Shown here: positions 1-8,781 of the stretch, piece after piece
Layout of the letters: every line of letters starts with the position of its first letter
Numbering within the stretch: the first letter of the stretch is position 1
From: UBA3871 sp002392265
GTDB taxonomy: Bacteria > Bacillota > Clostridia > Peptostreptococcales > Anaerovoracaceae
NCBI GenBank assembly: GCA_946614255.1
Contig: CAMOGS010000002.1
Span: 4,200 to 68,199, forward strand
Direction of reading: 5' to 3'
Length of the DNA stretch: 64,000 nt
Notes under the pieces: generated by a model
Databases searched by the model: none
Told to the model about the DNA's origin: nothing
The model's input: only the letters and a program-made list of their open reading frames with translations
Translations under genes and position numbers: made by a program

Positions 1-339
1 CCTCTCGATGAGCTGCTTACAGCAATGGAGTCGGCAAAGGCTTACTCGGCGCAGTCTCTGAACGCAACGTTCGATGAGTCGGGCGATGAGGGAGAAGGTG
101 CCGTACTCGAAAAGTTCTTGGCTGTGAAGGATAAAGGCTTTGAAAGTGTAGAGCTGACCGAAGTTATCCGAACAGTAATTGCCTCGATGTCCGAAAGGGA
201 ACGCAGGATATTTACAAAACGATATATTGAAAACATGACACAAAGCGATATTGCGGAGGAACTGGGTGTGTCTCAAATGACTATTTCCCGCATAGAAAAA
301 GAAATTCGCCGCAAATTCGCAGACGAACTTCACAAATAA
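1..339 (+). CDS. RNA polymerase sigma factor, SigF/SigG/SigB-type, C-terminal part
   Basis: The reading frame is already open at base 1 and ends at a TAA at 337-339, so this is the last 112 codons of a gene that starts left of the window. The C-terminal 60 residues form a clear sigma region 4: an ERERRIF segment followed by a helix-turn-helix with TQSDIAEELGVSQMTISRIEK, which contacts the -35 element. The spacing and the SQMTISRIEK recognition helix resemble the sigma-70 subfamily of SigB/SigF/SigG that directs stress or forespore transcription; which member cannot be decided without the N-terminal half. It converges on gyrA and shares a terminator with it. Confidence 0.8.
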   Translation, partial: PLDELLTAMESAKAYSAQSLNATFDESGDEGEGAVLEKFLAVKDKGFESVELTEVIRTVIASMSERERRIFTKRYIENMTQSDIAEELGVSQMTISRIEKEIRRKFADELHK

Positions 340-340
340 A

Positions 341-372
341 AGGGTTTTCCAAGTTTGGAAAACCCTTTTTTT
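341..372. terminator. Bidirectional hairpin terminator between sigma gene and gyrA
   Basis: AGGGTTTTCCA at 341-351 pairs with TGGAAAACCCT at 356-366, with four bases of loop, followed by a T run on the plus strand. Read on the minus strand the hairpin is followed by TTTATTT, so it can also end gyrA transcripts. Confidence 0.85.
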
Positions 373-417
373 GTTGCACGTGTTGCGCTTGTTGCATTTG
401 TTGCACTTGTTGCGCTA
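373..417. repeat. Five tandem 9-bp units (GTTGCACTT-like)
   Basis: Five head-to-tail copies of a 9-mer: GTTGCACGT, GTTGCGCTT, GTTGCATTT, GTTGCACTT, GTTGCGCTA. The units vary mainly at positions 6-9. It lies between the shared terminator and the GGGGACAGG element downstream of gyrA, and no gene covers it. Confidence 0.8.
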
Positions 418-431
418 TTGTGTTGGTTTTT

Positions 432-480
432 GACCTGTCCCCAAATTAGAATTTTTTCCAATTTGGTGCCTGTCCCCAGA
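432..480. repeat. GGGGACAGG-family dispersed repeat, copy 1 (abuts gyrA stop)
   Basis: Two direct copies of CCTGTCCCC (435-443 and 470-478) flank an inverted core, CAAATT...AATTTG, with a TTTTTT centre. The same design recurs near 26.2, 30.1 and 32.5 kb. On the minus strand the element begins immediately after the gyrA TAA, so it lies in the 3' untranslated region of gyrA. Confidence 0.75.
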
Positions 481-2955
481 TTAGCTTTCGGGTTCTTCGT
501 CGTCCTCGCGGATGGCCTTTGCCATTGCAACGATTGCGGCGTCGTCCTCAACCTTCATGATCTTTACGCCCTGAGTTGCTCTGCCGAGGCGAGAAACCTC
601 GGAAGCGTTGATTCTGATAATAATGCCGTCTGAATTGATTAGCAGAACATCATCATCCTCCGCTACAACCATAGCACCGATCAGCTCTCCTGTCTTTTTG
701 AACTTTGCCTTGTCGTAAGTCAGAAGACCCTTTCCGCCTCTTACCTGAATCTTGTACTCAGTTACAGGGGTTCTCTTTCCAAAGCCGTTCTTTGTTACAA
801 CCAGCAGCTCTTCGCCCGGCTGAACGAGCTCCATTGAAACGACTTCATCATCGTCTTCAAGCTTGATTGCACGAACACCGCCTGCGATACGTCCCATAGG
901 GCGTACATCTTCTTCGGAGAAGGAGATACACTTACCGTTCTTTGTAACGATTATGATTGTATCGGTACCGGAGGTCTGCTTTACATCAACCAGCTCGTCA
1001 TCTTCCTTGAGAGAAATCGCAATCAGACCGGTCTTTCTGTTCGTATTGAACTCGGAAATTGCAGTCTTTTTGATTGTACCGTTCTTTGTAACGAGAATCA
1101 GATATTTATCTTCATTTGCCTGCGGTACCGAAAGCACTGCAGTAATCCTTTCACGCTGCATCAGTGAGAGGAAGTTTACAGCAGGCGTTCCCTTTGCTGT
1201 TCTGGTCGCCTCCGGAATCTCGTAAGCCTTTATGCGATGCGCTTTTCCTGTGTTGGTATAGAAAATCAGATCGTCATGTGTCGATGTGATAATCAGATTG
1301 CGCACGAAATCGTTTTCTCTGGTGGTGAGGCCCGTAATGCCCTTGCCGCCTCTGCGCTGAGTTCTGTAGGTATCTGCAGGAACTCTCTTTATATATCCGA
1401 GATGGGTGAGGGTAACGGCAACCTTTTGCTCTTCAACGAGGTCTGCCTCGTCAAAGTCGTCCTCTGCCGCAACAATCTTTGAACGACGAGGATCTGCCCA
1501 CTTTTTCTTTACTTCCAAAAGTTCGTCCTTTACAACGCCCATCAGCAGATGCTCGTCAGCGAGAAGTGACTCGTAGTAAGCAATCTTTTCCATCAGCTCT
1601 TTGTACTCGGACTCAATCTTTTCCCTTTCGAGACCCTGGAGTCTTGCAAGCCTCATGTCAAGGATGGCTTGCGCCTGAATTTCCGAAAGACCGAATCTTT
1701 CAATGAGCTTTTCTTTTGCGTCATTGTAGGATGAACGAATTATTTTGATTATCTCGTCGATATTGTCGAGTGCGATGCGCAAGCCCTCTAAAATGTGGGC
1801 TCTGGCCTCTGCCTTCTTTTTATCGAAGATTGTACGTCTGGTTACGACTTCCTTCTGATGCTTGAGGTATTCCGAAATCAGTGTGTGGAGATTGCAGATT
1901 TTCGGCTGCCCGTCAACAAGAGCCAGCATAATCATGGAGATGTTCTCCTGAAGCTGGGTATGCTTGAAAAGCTTGTTCAGCATAATCTGAGGATTTACGT
2001 CGCGGCGCAGCTCAATTACCACGCGCACGCCTTCGCGGTTGGATTCGTCCTGGATATTTGTAATGCCGTCCAGGCGTTTTTCCTTTACCATTTCGGCTAT
2101 TTTACTTACCAGAACCGCTTTGTTTACCTGATAAGGAATTTCCGTTACGACAATCTGAGTCTTGCCTCTGGAGGTCTCTTCGATTTCACAAACCGAACGA
2201 ACTACGACCTTGCCCTGGCCTGTCAGATAAGCCTCTCTCGCACCGGCTCTGCCCAGAATAGTGGCACCGGTAGGGAAGTCCGGAGCCTTCACTATCTTGA
2301 TCAGGTCTTCGACTGTTGCTTCCGGATTGTCAATCAGCAGAACGCAGGCGTCAATGACTTCGCCAAGATTGTGAGGCGGAATGGAAGTCGCCATACCTAC
2401 GGCGATACCGTTACTGCCGTTTACAAGTAAGTTCGGAATGCGGCAAGGCAGTACGGTAGGCTCTTTCTCTTCCTCGTCGAAGTTTGGCACGAAGTCGACG
2501 GTTTCTTTATCGAGATCGCGCAGCATTTCAAGAGCCAGTGGAGACATGCGGGCTTCGGTGTAACGCATTGCAGCCGGAGCGTCGCCGTCCATGGAACCGA
2601 AGTTTCCGTGACCGTCCACGAGCGTATATCTGATATTAAACGGCTGAGCCAGCCTTACCATAGCATCGTAAATGGATGAGTCACCGTGAGGGTGATATTT
2701 ACCCATTACCTCGCCGACGATACGGGCGGACTTTTTGTGTGGTTTGTCCGGTGTAACGCCAAGCTCGCTCATACCGTAGAGAATACGCCTGTGTACAGGC
2801 TTCAGACCGTCCCTGACATCAGGGAGGGCACGGCCTACGATTACGCTCATCGCATAATCGATGTATGAATTTTTCATTTCATCGTGAATCTCATGCTGAA
2901 TCAGACGCTGGTCCTCAAGAACAGGAGTTTCAACGGGTTCTTTTTCTTTTGCCAT
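481..2955 (-). CDS. gyrA: DNA gyrase subunit A
   Basis: GyrA, 824 aa, the breaking-and-rejoining subunit of the A2B2 gyrase that introduces negative supercoils. The N-terminal half carries the winged-helix region with the catalytic tyrosine in AAMRYTEARMS (Y132); the quinolone pocket reads HPHGDSSIYD with Ser93 and Asp97 (E. coli S83/D87), the wild-type susceptible pair. The C-terminal half shows the beta-pinwheel repeats, including the GyrA-box-like QRRGGKG that wraps DNA, and an acidic tail ending EPES. The gene follows gyrB by 17 bases and is presumably co-transcribed with it. A dispersed repeat starts right after its stop codon. Confidence 0.98.
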   Translation of the reverse strand: MAKEKEPVETPVLEDQRLIQHEIHDEMKNSYIDYAMSVIVGRALPDVRDGLKPVHRRILYGMSELGVTPDKPHKKSARIVGEVMGKYHPHGDSSIYDAMVRLAQPFNIRYTLVDGHGNFGSMDGDAPAAMRYTEARMSPLALEMLRDLDKETVDFVPNFDEEEKEPTVLPCRIPNLLVNGSNGIAVGMATSIPPHNLGEVIDACVLLIDNPEATVEDLIKIVKAPDFPTGATILGRAGAREAYLTGQGKVVVRSVCEIEETSRGKTQIVVTEIPYQVNKAVLVSKIAEMVKEKRLDGITNIQDESNREGVRVVIELRRDVNPQIMLNKLFKHTQLQENISMIMLALVDGQPKICNLHTLISEYLKHQKEVVTRRTIFDKKKAEARAHILEGLRIALDNIDEIIKIIRSSYNDAKEKLIERFGLSEIQAQAILDMRLARLQGLEREKIESEYKELMEKIAYYESLLADEHLLMGVVKDELLEVKKKWADPRRSKIVAAEDDFDEADLVEEQKVAVTLTHLGYIKRVPADTYRTQRRGGKGITGLTTRENDFVRNLIITSTHDDLIFYTNTGKAHRIKAYEIPEATRTAKGTPAVNFLSLMQRERITAVLSVPQANEDKYLILVTKNGTIKKTAISEFNTNRKTGLIAISLKEDDELVDVKQTSGTDTIIIVTKNGKCISFSEEDVRPMGRIAGGVRAIKLEDDDEVVSMELVQPGEELLVVTKNGFGKRTPVTEYKIQVRGGKGLLTYDKAKFKKTGELIGAMVVAEDDDVLLINSDGIIIRINASEVSRLGRATQGVKIMKVEDDAAIVAMAKAIREDDEEPES

Positions 2956-2972
2956 TTATTTACGCCCTCCGT

Positions 2973-4895
2973 CTATACATCAAGTGTTGCATATTTTGCA
3001 TTTTCTTCAATGAATTTTTTGCGAGGCGGAACCTTGTCGCCCATCAGGATGGTAAATATTTCATCTGCAGCTGTAGCATCATCCATGGTAATCTGCACGA
3101 GAGTTCTCTTTGTGTAGTCCATGGTTGTGTCCCAAAGCTGCTCTGCATCCATTTCACCAAGACCCTTGTACCTCTGGATGTCGGCTTTACCCGGCTGATC
3201 TGCCAGAGAAGCGAGGAGCTTTTCCTGTTCCTTGTCAGAGTAGGTGTAATAAACATCCTTGCCCTTCTTTACCTGGAACAGAGGTGGCTGAGCCGCATAT
3301 ACATATCCTCCTTCGATCAGCGGAGTCATGTACCTGAAGAAGAATGTCAGAAGAAGCGTACGAATGTGAGCACCGTCGACATCGGCATCGGTCATGATGA
3401 TAATCTTGTGGTATCTCAGTTTTTCAATATTGAACTCTGATCCGATACCGCAGCCGAATGCTGTGATCATATTCTTTATTTCTTCGGAATTTAATATCTT
3501 GTCAAGTCTTGCTTTTTCAACGTTTAATATCTTTCCGCGAAGTGGCAGAATTGCCTGGCGCTTGCGGTCGCGGCCGTCCTTTGCGGAACCGCCGGCGGAA
3601 TCACCCTCGACAATGTAAATTTCGCACTTGCTCGGATCCTTTTCGGAGCAGTCTGCAAGCTTGCCCGGAAGAGCAAAGCTGTCGAGCGCATTCTTGCGGC
3701 GTGTCAAATCTCTGGCCTTGCGAGCGGCTTCTCTGGCTCTGGCAGCGCGTAAGCACTTGTCGAGTATAATCTTTGCCTGTGCAGGATTTTCTTCAAGGAA
3801 GGCTGTGAGGTTTTCCGTTGTGGTTGTTTCAACAAATCCACGCATTTCAGGATTTCCGAGCTTTGTCTTTGTCTGACCTTCAAACTCAGGCTCCTGCAGC
3901 TTTACGGAAACGATGGCCGTCAGACCTTCGCGAACATCCTCACCGGAGAGAGGATCGTCCTTGTCCTTGAGGAAATTATTTTTGCGTGCATAATCGTTAA
4001 AGACCTTTGTAAGCGCGGTCTTAAATCCGACCATGTGCGTACCGCCTTCGGTGGTACTGATATTATTTGCATAGGAAAGCACGAGCTCGTTGTATTTATC
4101 GGTGTACTGCATTGCAATTTCAACCTCGAGCTCTGCTCTGATATATTCAAAATAAATGATGTCGGGATGAATGGCTTCCTTGTTTTGGTTCTGGAACTTT
4201 ACGAATTCGCGGATACCACCCTCGTAGTGGAATTCTTCCTTCTTTTTGTGGTCCTCGCGCTTGTCTTCAAGCGTAATTTTGATGCCCTTGTTCAGGAACG
4301 CCATCTCTCTGAGACGGTGCTGCAGAGTTTCATAGTTAAAGATGGTTTCTTCGAAGATCTCAGGGTCCGGCCAAAAGATGGTTTTTGAACCTGTCTTTCG
4401 GCTTTCACCTATTTCATGCATCTTTTCTACGGTCTTTCCTCTTTCAAAAGCAATCGCATAAATTTTGCCGTTTCTTCTAACCTCTACCTCCATTCTGGTG
4501 GAGAGGGCATTTACTACTGAAGCACCAACTCCGTGGAGACCGCCTGATACCTTGTATCCTCCGCCGCCGAACTTACCGCCGGCATGCAGCACGGTATGAA
4601 TAACCTCTACAGCCGGAATACCCATCTTCGGATGGATGTCAACCGGCATGCCGCGGCCGTCGTCCTCAACCATAATAGAGTTATCGCTCTGGATGGTTAT
4701 ATTTATATTTTTGCAAAAACCGGCTAACGCTTCATCGACGGAGTTATCCACTATTTCATATACCAAGTGGTGAAGTCCCCTCGGGCCTGTTGAACCGATA
4801 TACATACCCGGTCTTTTGCGAACCGGATCCAGACCTTCCAAGACTTGTATTTGCTCAGCGCCATATGAAGCGGCTGCCATTTCCTTTTCAGTCAT
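2973..4895 (-). CDS. gyrB: DNA gyrase subunit B
   Basis: GyrB, 640 aa, the ATPase subunit. Order of domains: GHKL ATPase (VDNSVDEALAG and DDGRGMPV near residues 50-85, GGLHGVGASVVNAL), transducer domain, TOPRIM with EGDSAGGSAKDGRDR and the metal-binding DADVDGAHIRTL, and the C-terminal QRYKGLGEMDAEQLW motif. Length is normal for a Firmicute GyrB without the proteobacterial insert. The ATG at 4895 is preceded by AAAGGG. Upstream is a good promoter of its own, separated from the neighbouring sensory cassette by a terminator, so gyrBA looks like an independent operon. Confidence 0.98.
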   Translation of the reverse strand: MTEKEMAAASYGAEQIQVLEGLDPVRKRPGMYIGSTGPRGLHHLVYEIVDNSVDEALAGFCKNINITIQSDNSIMVEDDGRGMPVDIHPKMGIPAVEVIHTVLHAGGKFGGGGYKVSGGLHGVGASVVNALSTRMEVEVRRNGKIYAIAFERGKTVEKMHEIGESRKTGSKTIFWPDPEIFEETIFNYETLQHRLREMAFLNKGIKITLEDKREDHKKKEEFHYEGGIREFVKFQNQNKEAIHPDIIYFEYIRAELEVEIAMQYTDKYNELVLSYANNISTTEGGTHMVGFKTALTKVFNDYARKNNFLKDKDDPLSGEDVREGLTAIVSVKLQEPEFEGQTKTKLGNPEMRGFVETTTTENLTAFLEENPAQAKIILDKCLRAARAREAARKARDLTRRKNALDSFALPGKLADCSEKDPSKCEIYIVEGDSAGGSAKDGRDRKRQAILPLRGKILNVEKARLDKILNSEEIKNMITAFGCGIGSEFNIEKLRYHKIIIMTDADVDGAHIRTLLLTFFFRYMTPLIEGGYVYAAQPPLFQVKKGKDVYYTYSDKEQEKLLASLADQPGKADIQRYKGLGEMDAEQLWDTTMDYTKRTLVQITMDDATAADEIFTILMGDKVPPRKKFIEENAKYATLDV

Positions 4896-4954
4896 TGCAT
4901 CATTCCCTTTCTTTTTGTTTCTTTGCTTTTAGGTGTTTCTTTACACACAAAATC

Positions 4955-4983
4955 ATTATATCGCAATATTTGCCGTTTTTCAA
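4955..4983 (-). promoter_or_regulatory. gyrBA promoter
   Basis: On the minus strand TTGAAA (4978-4983) and a perfect TATAAT (4955-4960) are separated by 17 bases, about 60 bases upstream of the gyrB start. Confidence 0.75.
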
Positions 4984-5065
4984 GAAAAAGTGTGTAATAT
5001 CGTTAATTTTTGGCTCGTAGCGGTATATTTTTCTGAGGGTATATACCCGTTTCCAAAAATGGCAA

Positions 5066-5102
5066 TAAAAAAGGCGGTTTCCACTACTTTTTCACCGCCT
5101 TT
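5066..5102 (-). terminator. Terminator after the response-regulator gene
   Basis: AAAGGCGGT and ACCGCCTTT arms (5070-5078 / 5094-5102), followed on the minus strand by TTTTTTATT. It closes the sensory cassette ahead of the gyrB promoter. Confidence 0.85.
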
Positions 5103-5135
5103 AATAGTCTTTTTTTCCGTCTATATTTTCCGCAT

Positions 5136-5939
5136 TTAGCCCTTATAAAGATTTTCCCACTTCGTTTTGTTAAAGAAATTTTCAATCGAAGCCATAATCT
5201 CAGTCCTCGGCAAAGATTTCAAAAGATATCCGTCAGGCCTCAGCGCCATAACTTTTTCAACGCTCTCACGGTCGTCTCTGCCGGTCAGGAAGATTACCGG
5301 AATATTTGCCGAATTGTTTTCACTTCTGATCATTTCCAGCACCTGCGGACCCGGAGTTATCGGCATATCATAATCAAGCAGAATTAAATCCGGCCTGTGT
5401 GTCGCAAGCCAGGTAATTGCCTGCATGCCTGATATTGTGGCTGTCACCTCATACATCTCGCCAAACCAGCTTTGCAGCGTCTGGAGAAAGGTTGCGTCGT
5501 CGTCTACCAGCAGCAAATGCTTTCTCTCTTTGTGCGCCACGCTCGTATTTATCACAGATGTCAGGTAAAGAGAAATATTTTTGAAATCCGCAGGCCTCAA
5601 AAATTCCTTCATTACCATTTTTTTAGGAATAATTTCCTCAAGGTCTTCGATTTCTTTTTTATATCCGAGAATAAAAATAGGTTTATTTTCGCTAAAGCAA
5701 AGGTCCTTCAGAAAGACCATTTCTTCCTGCTTTGTGCTCATGCCTTCGCCGGCGAAAATGATATAAACATCCGCCTCGTCGTTTTCTTTCCTGATTTCTT
5801 CAATATTCGGCGAAATCATGGAAGCCCCTATGCCGCTTTCCTTTAGTATCGAAACCAGCATATTTGCCATAAGTGCGGGACCTCTGTTTAATATAACTAC
5901 TTTTCCTTCGGTATTGTTTACAGGTAATGCTTTTGCCAT
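5136..5939 (-). CDS. Two-domain response regulator without output domain
   Basis: 267 aa. Residues ~140-260 are a complete receiver domain: acidic triad VDDDA, phospho-acceptor Asp189 in LILLDYDMP, Thr219 in FLTGR and Lys241 in YLLKSLP. Residues ~12-130 have the same alternating beta/alpha pattern and length, but no Asp at the acceptor site, so I read them as a degenerate receiver. There is no DNA-binding or enzymatic output domain; such stand-alone receivers usually act by protein contact or as phosphate shuttles. It lies 15 bases behind the hybrid kinase gene and is the natural partner of that kinase's HPt domain. Confidence 0.85.
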   Translation of the reverse strand: MAKALPVNNTEGKVVILNRGPALMANMLVSILKESGIGASMISPNIEEIRKENDEADVYIIFAGEGMSTKQEEMVFLKDLCFSENKPIFILGYKKEIEDLEEIIPKKMVMKEFLRPADFKNISLYLTSVINTSVAHKERKHLLLVDDDATFLQTLQSWFGEMYEVTATISGMQAITWLATHRPDLILLDYDMPITPGPQVLEMIRSENNSANIPVIFLTGRDDRESVEKVMALRPDGYLLKSLPRTEIMASIENFFNKTKWENLYKG

Positions 5940-5954
5940 ATTTTTTGCCTTTCC

Positions 5955-8759
5955 CTATGCTTTCAACAAGTTGGCTGCTTCCTCCCAGTTAAATTCCGAA
6001 ACAGCATGCTTTATTTTTTCAAAACGCTCTTTTTCGCTTTCCGGAATTGCATAATCTGCGAGGTAGTTAAATATATAATTTGCGCTTTCGGTATCCATGT
6101 TTGAAACCGCCACCAAAAGACCTTCGTAGGCTTCCGTCAGCTCCGCTTCGGTTATCTCCGAAAGATTTTCGGCGTTTTCCTCCGGCTCCTTTTGGCAAAG
6201 CGGTGCCAAGCCTTCACATACCGCGCGAATCTGCGCCGTCAGGCTATCAATTTCAGCTGCCACAATGTCATACTCTCCATTTTTGCCGGCAAGCTCAAGC
6301 TTTTCCGCCAAGCTGCCTATTTCCTCCGCACCGATGGCACGCGACAAGCTCTTTATTGCATGCACCTTTACTGTCGTATTCTCTTTATCGCCCGACTCCC
6401 AAAGACGATCTATCTCGTCTGCTGAGGAAGCAGCATTGCTGCCGTAAATTTTCAGAGTTTCGAGATAAGACTCCGCATCTCCGCAGTGGGAAAGACCTTT
6501 TTTGACATCGAGAGCTTTAATATCAAAGAGCCAGTCCGGAACGCTTTGCTTTTCGGAAGCGCTTTCATTTGGCGTTTCCCCGGAAACACTCTTTATGATT
6601 TTTTCCTTTGGAAGATACATCATCAGCATCTCTTCAAGTCTGTCCGTATCTATAGGCTTGGTCAGATAGTCATCAAAGCCCTTCCTGAGATATTCATCTC
6701 TGGCGCCTGCTACCGCATTCGCCGTAAGACAGATAATCGGAGTATACAGGTTTTTGTTTTCGGAATCAAAGCGCATTTCACGCAGTGTCTGGATTCCATC
6801 CTTTCCCGGCATCATATGGTCAAGCAGGATTAAATCGTATTTCTTTTCGTGCGTCATGCCGATGCACTCATCGCCGCTTGTTGCAGTATCGATTTTCACT
6901 GCGGTTGTTTTAAGAAGGCTCTTAATAACCGCAAGGTTCATAGGAACATCATCAACCACAAGCAGTTCGGCCTGCGGAGCGGTGAATTTCTCTTTGTACT
7001 TCTTTTGCTTTGAAAGGGATTTATGATAAGCTTCCTCGTAATCACCGAGCTCTTCCCAAGTGCGTACTTTCTGCTTTAACTTAAACGAGAATGTCGAACC
7101 TTCGCCGTAAACGCTCTGTACTTCAAGACTGCTCCCCATCTTTTCAAGGAGATTCTTCGTAATAGTCATACCGAGACCCGCACCTTCAATATTGCGATTT
7201 CTCTCCTCCTCGACGCGTTCGAATTTGATGAAGATTTTTTCTATATCCTCGGCCTTTATTCCGATACCCGTATCTGTAACGGAAACATCAAGCATTACAT
7301 TTTTATCGTCATCAGGTATCCGTTCATATCCTATGCGGAAGGTTACGCTGCCCTCCTGAGTGTATTTGACAGCATTTGTAAGTATATTTGCAATAACCTG
7401 CTTTATGCGAATCTCATCTCCGCAGAGCTGTTTTGGCAGTCTCCTGTCAAAATCAAGCTTTAATAGCAGACCCTTTCGATCGGCTCTGGCCTGAATCATG
7501 GTGACCAGGTCATTTATCATTGAAGAAAGGTCGTAATCAACATCAATGATTTCGATTTTTCCCTCCTCAATTTTTGAAAAATCGAGGATGTCATTAACCA
7601 GGCCAAGCAGAGTATTTCCGGCTACTCTGACATTTTTTGAATAGGTTAATATGTTTTCCTCTTCGCTCTCTCTCAGAATCATCTCATTCATACCGAGGAT
7701 TGCGTTAATCGGTGTTCGAATTTCATGTGACATGTTCGAGAGGAAGGAAGATTTTGCTTCGCTTGCAGCGATTGCCTTTTTTGTCTGCTCGTTTAATATC
7801 TGAGCCAGTCTGCTTTTTCTACCTGAATAAATCATGATTGCCAAAAGCACTGCAACGCTCAAAATCAGGGTAATAATAGTATAATTAAGGATTTCCTTCA
7901 GCCTTGCAAGCTGCTTTGTCGCATCGAAAAGAGAAATGCAAAGCCAATCATTTTCTATTTTTACCTTGTAGCCTATATACTCTTTATCATTGTAGGTAAG
8001 AGAAAAATTGTCATCCTTTGTCTCTGTCATAGCATCTACAACCGCACTTCCAAAGGTGTCCTCTTCTTTGTAATAATTTTTTCCTACTTCGTATTTGTCA
8101 GAATGGGCAATAACCTGATATTTTCTGTCAAGAACGATTTCTACGTTTGAATTGCCACTTTTGGTAGAAAGCTCTTCTGTCAGTCTTTGAAGTCTTCCCA
8201 TAGAAAAATCCGCTGCAACAACACCCTTTGTATCACAAAGCGTTTTTGCAAGCGTTATCATCATAGTATGTGTGTAGCTGTCGAGATATGGATCCACTAC
8301 GGCAACTCTTCCTATATTGGCCTTTGCGCCTATATACCAAGGGCGCTCTATCGGGTTATAGCCCTCATCCGGAATCCAGCCGAGCGAATCGATATAAGTG
8401 TCGCAAATATAGCCGTACAAGCCCGTTGAATCGCCTGAAGTTACGCATTCAATAACCGGCGTACTTGAAATCATAAAGGATTCGACATCTTCTACACTTA
8501 CTCCGTCACGAATCATATTGTCCAGGGAATAACTCATTAAATTTATCGTGTTTATTCCCTTTGAGAGATATTTGTTTATCTGCTCTGCAGAAGAAATCGC
8601 CCCAATCTGACCCTGGTGAATGATATTTTCACGGGTCTCATTGTAAAGCAAAGTATAGTAAGTAAAAATAACCCCTATAAACATTATGATTATAAGAAAG
8701 GTTACCACTATGTTCGACAAATAGTGAATTATAAATTTTTCTATTTTTTTCTTTCCCAT
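5955..8759 (-). CDS. Cache-containing hybrid histidine kinase with REC and HPt domains
   Basis: About 934 aa membrane phosphorelay kinase. Visible in order: a transmembrane helix near residues 16-40, a ~250-residue extracytoplasmic sensor with a dCache pattern (RPWYIGAK, VVAADFSMG), a second helix near 293-314, the HisKA dimerisation helix with NMSHEIRTPIN (phospho-His ~345), an HATPase with NILTNAVKY, DTGIGI and GAGLGM, a receiver with LILLDHMMP and YLTKP, and an HPt domain with KVHAIKSLSRAIGA. A further ~75-residue helical tail is unassigned. AAAGGAG suits both the ATG at 8759 and a GTG three bases earlier. It is preceded by the solute-binding lipoprotein and followed by the stand-alone receiver. 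Confidence 0.9.
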   Translation of the reverse strand: MGKKKIEKFIIHYLSNIVVTFLIIIMFIGVIFTYYTLLYNETRENIIHQGQIGAISSAEQINKYLSKGINTINLMSYSLDNMIRDGVSVEDVESFMISSTPVIECVTSGDSTGLYGYICDTYIDSLGWIPDEGYNPIERPWYIGAKANIGRVAVVDPYLDSYTHTMMITLAKTLCDTKGVVAADFSMGRLQRLTEELSTKSGNSNVEIVLDRKYQVIAHSDKYEVGKNYYKEEDTFGSAVVDAMTETKDDNFSLTYNDKEYIGYKVKIENDWLCISLFDATKQLARLKEILNYTIITLILSVAVLLAIMIYSGRKSRLAQILNEQTKKAIAASEAKSSFLSNMSHEIRTPINAILGMNEMILRESEEENILTYSKNVRVAGNTLLGLVNDILDFSKIEEGKIEIIDVDYDLSSMINDLVTMIQARADRKGLLLKLDFDRRLPKQLCGDEIRIKQVIANILTNAVKYTQEGSVTFRIGYERIPDDDKNVMLDVSVTDTGIGIKAEDIEKIFIKFERVEEERNRNIEGAGLGMTITKNLLEKMGSSLEVQSVYGEGSTFSFKLKQKVRTWEELGDYEEAYHKSLSKQKKYKEKFTAPQAELLVVDDVPMNLAVIKSLLKTTAVKIDTATSGDECIGMTHEKKYDLILLDHMMPGKDGIQTLREMRFDSENKNLYTPIICLTANAVAGARDEYLRKGFDDYLTKPIDTDRLEEMLMMYLPKEKIIKSVSGETPNESASEKQSVPDWLFDIKALDVKKGLSHCGDAESYLETLKIYGSNAASSADEIDRLWESGDKENTTVKVHAIKSLSRAIGAEEIGSLAEKLELAGKNGEYDIVAAEIDSLTAQIRAVCEGLAPLCQKEPEENAENLSEITEAELTEAYEGLLVAVSNMDTESANYIFNYLADYAIPESEKERFEKIKHAVSEFNWEEAANLLKA

Positions 8760-8781
8760 CACATACGGCTCCTTTGAAAGC

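Noticed and set aside
373..417. Possible CRISPR array
   Set aside because: Units are nine bases without spacers, and no cas genes are nearby.
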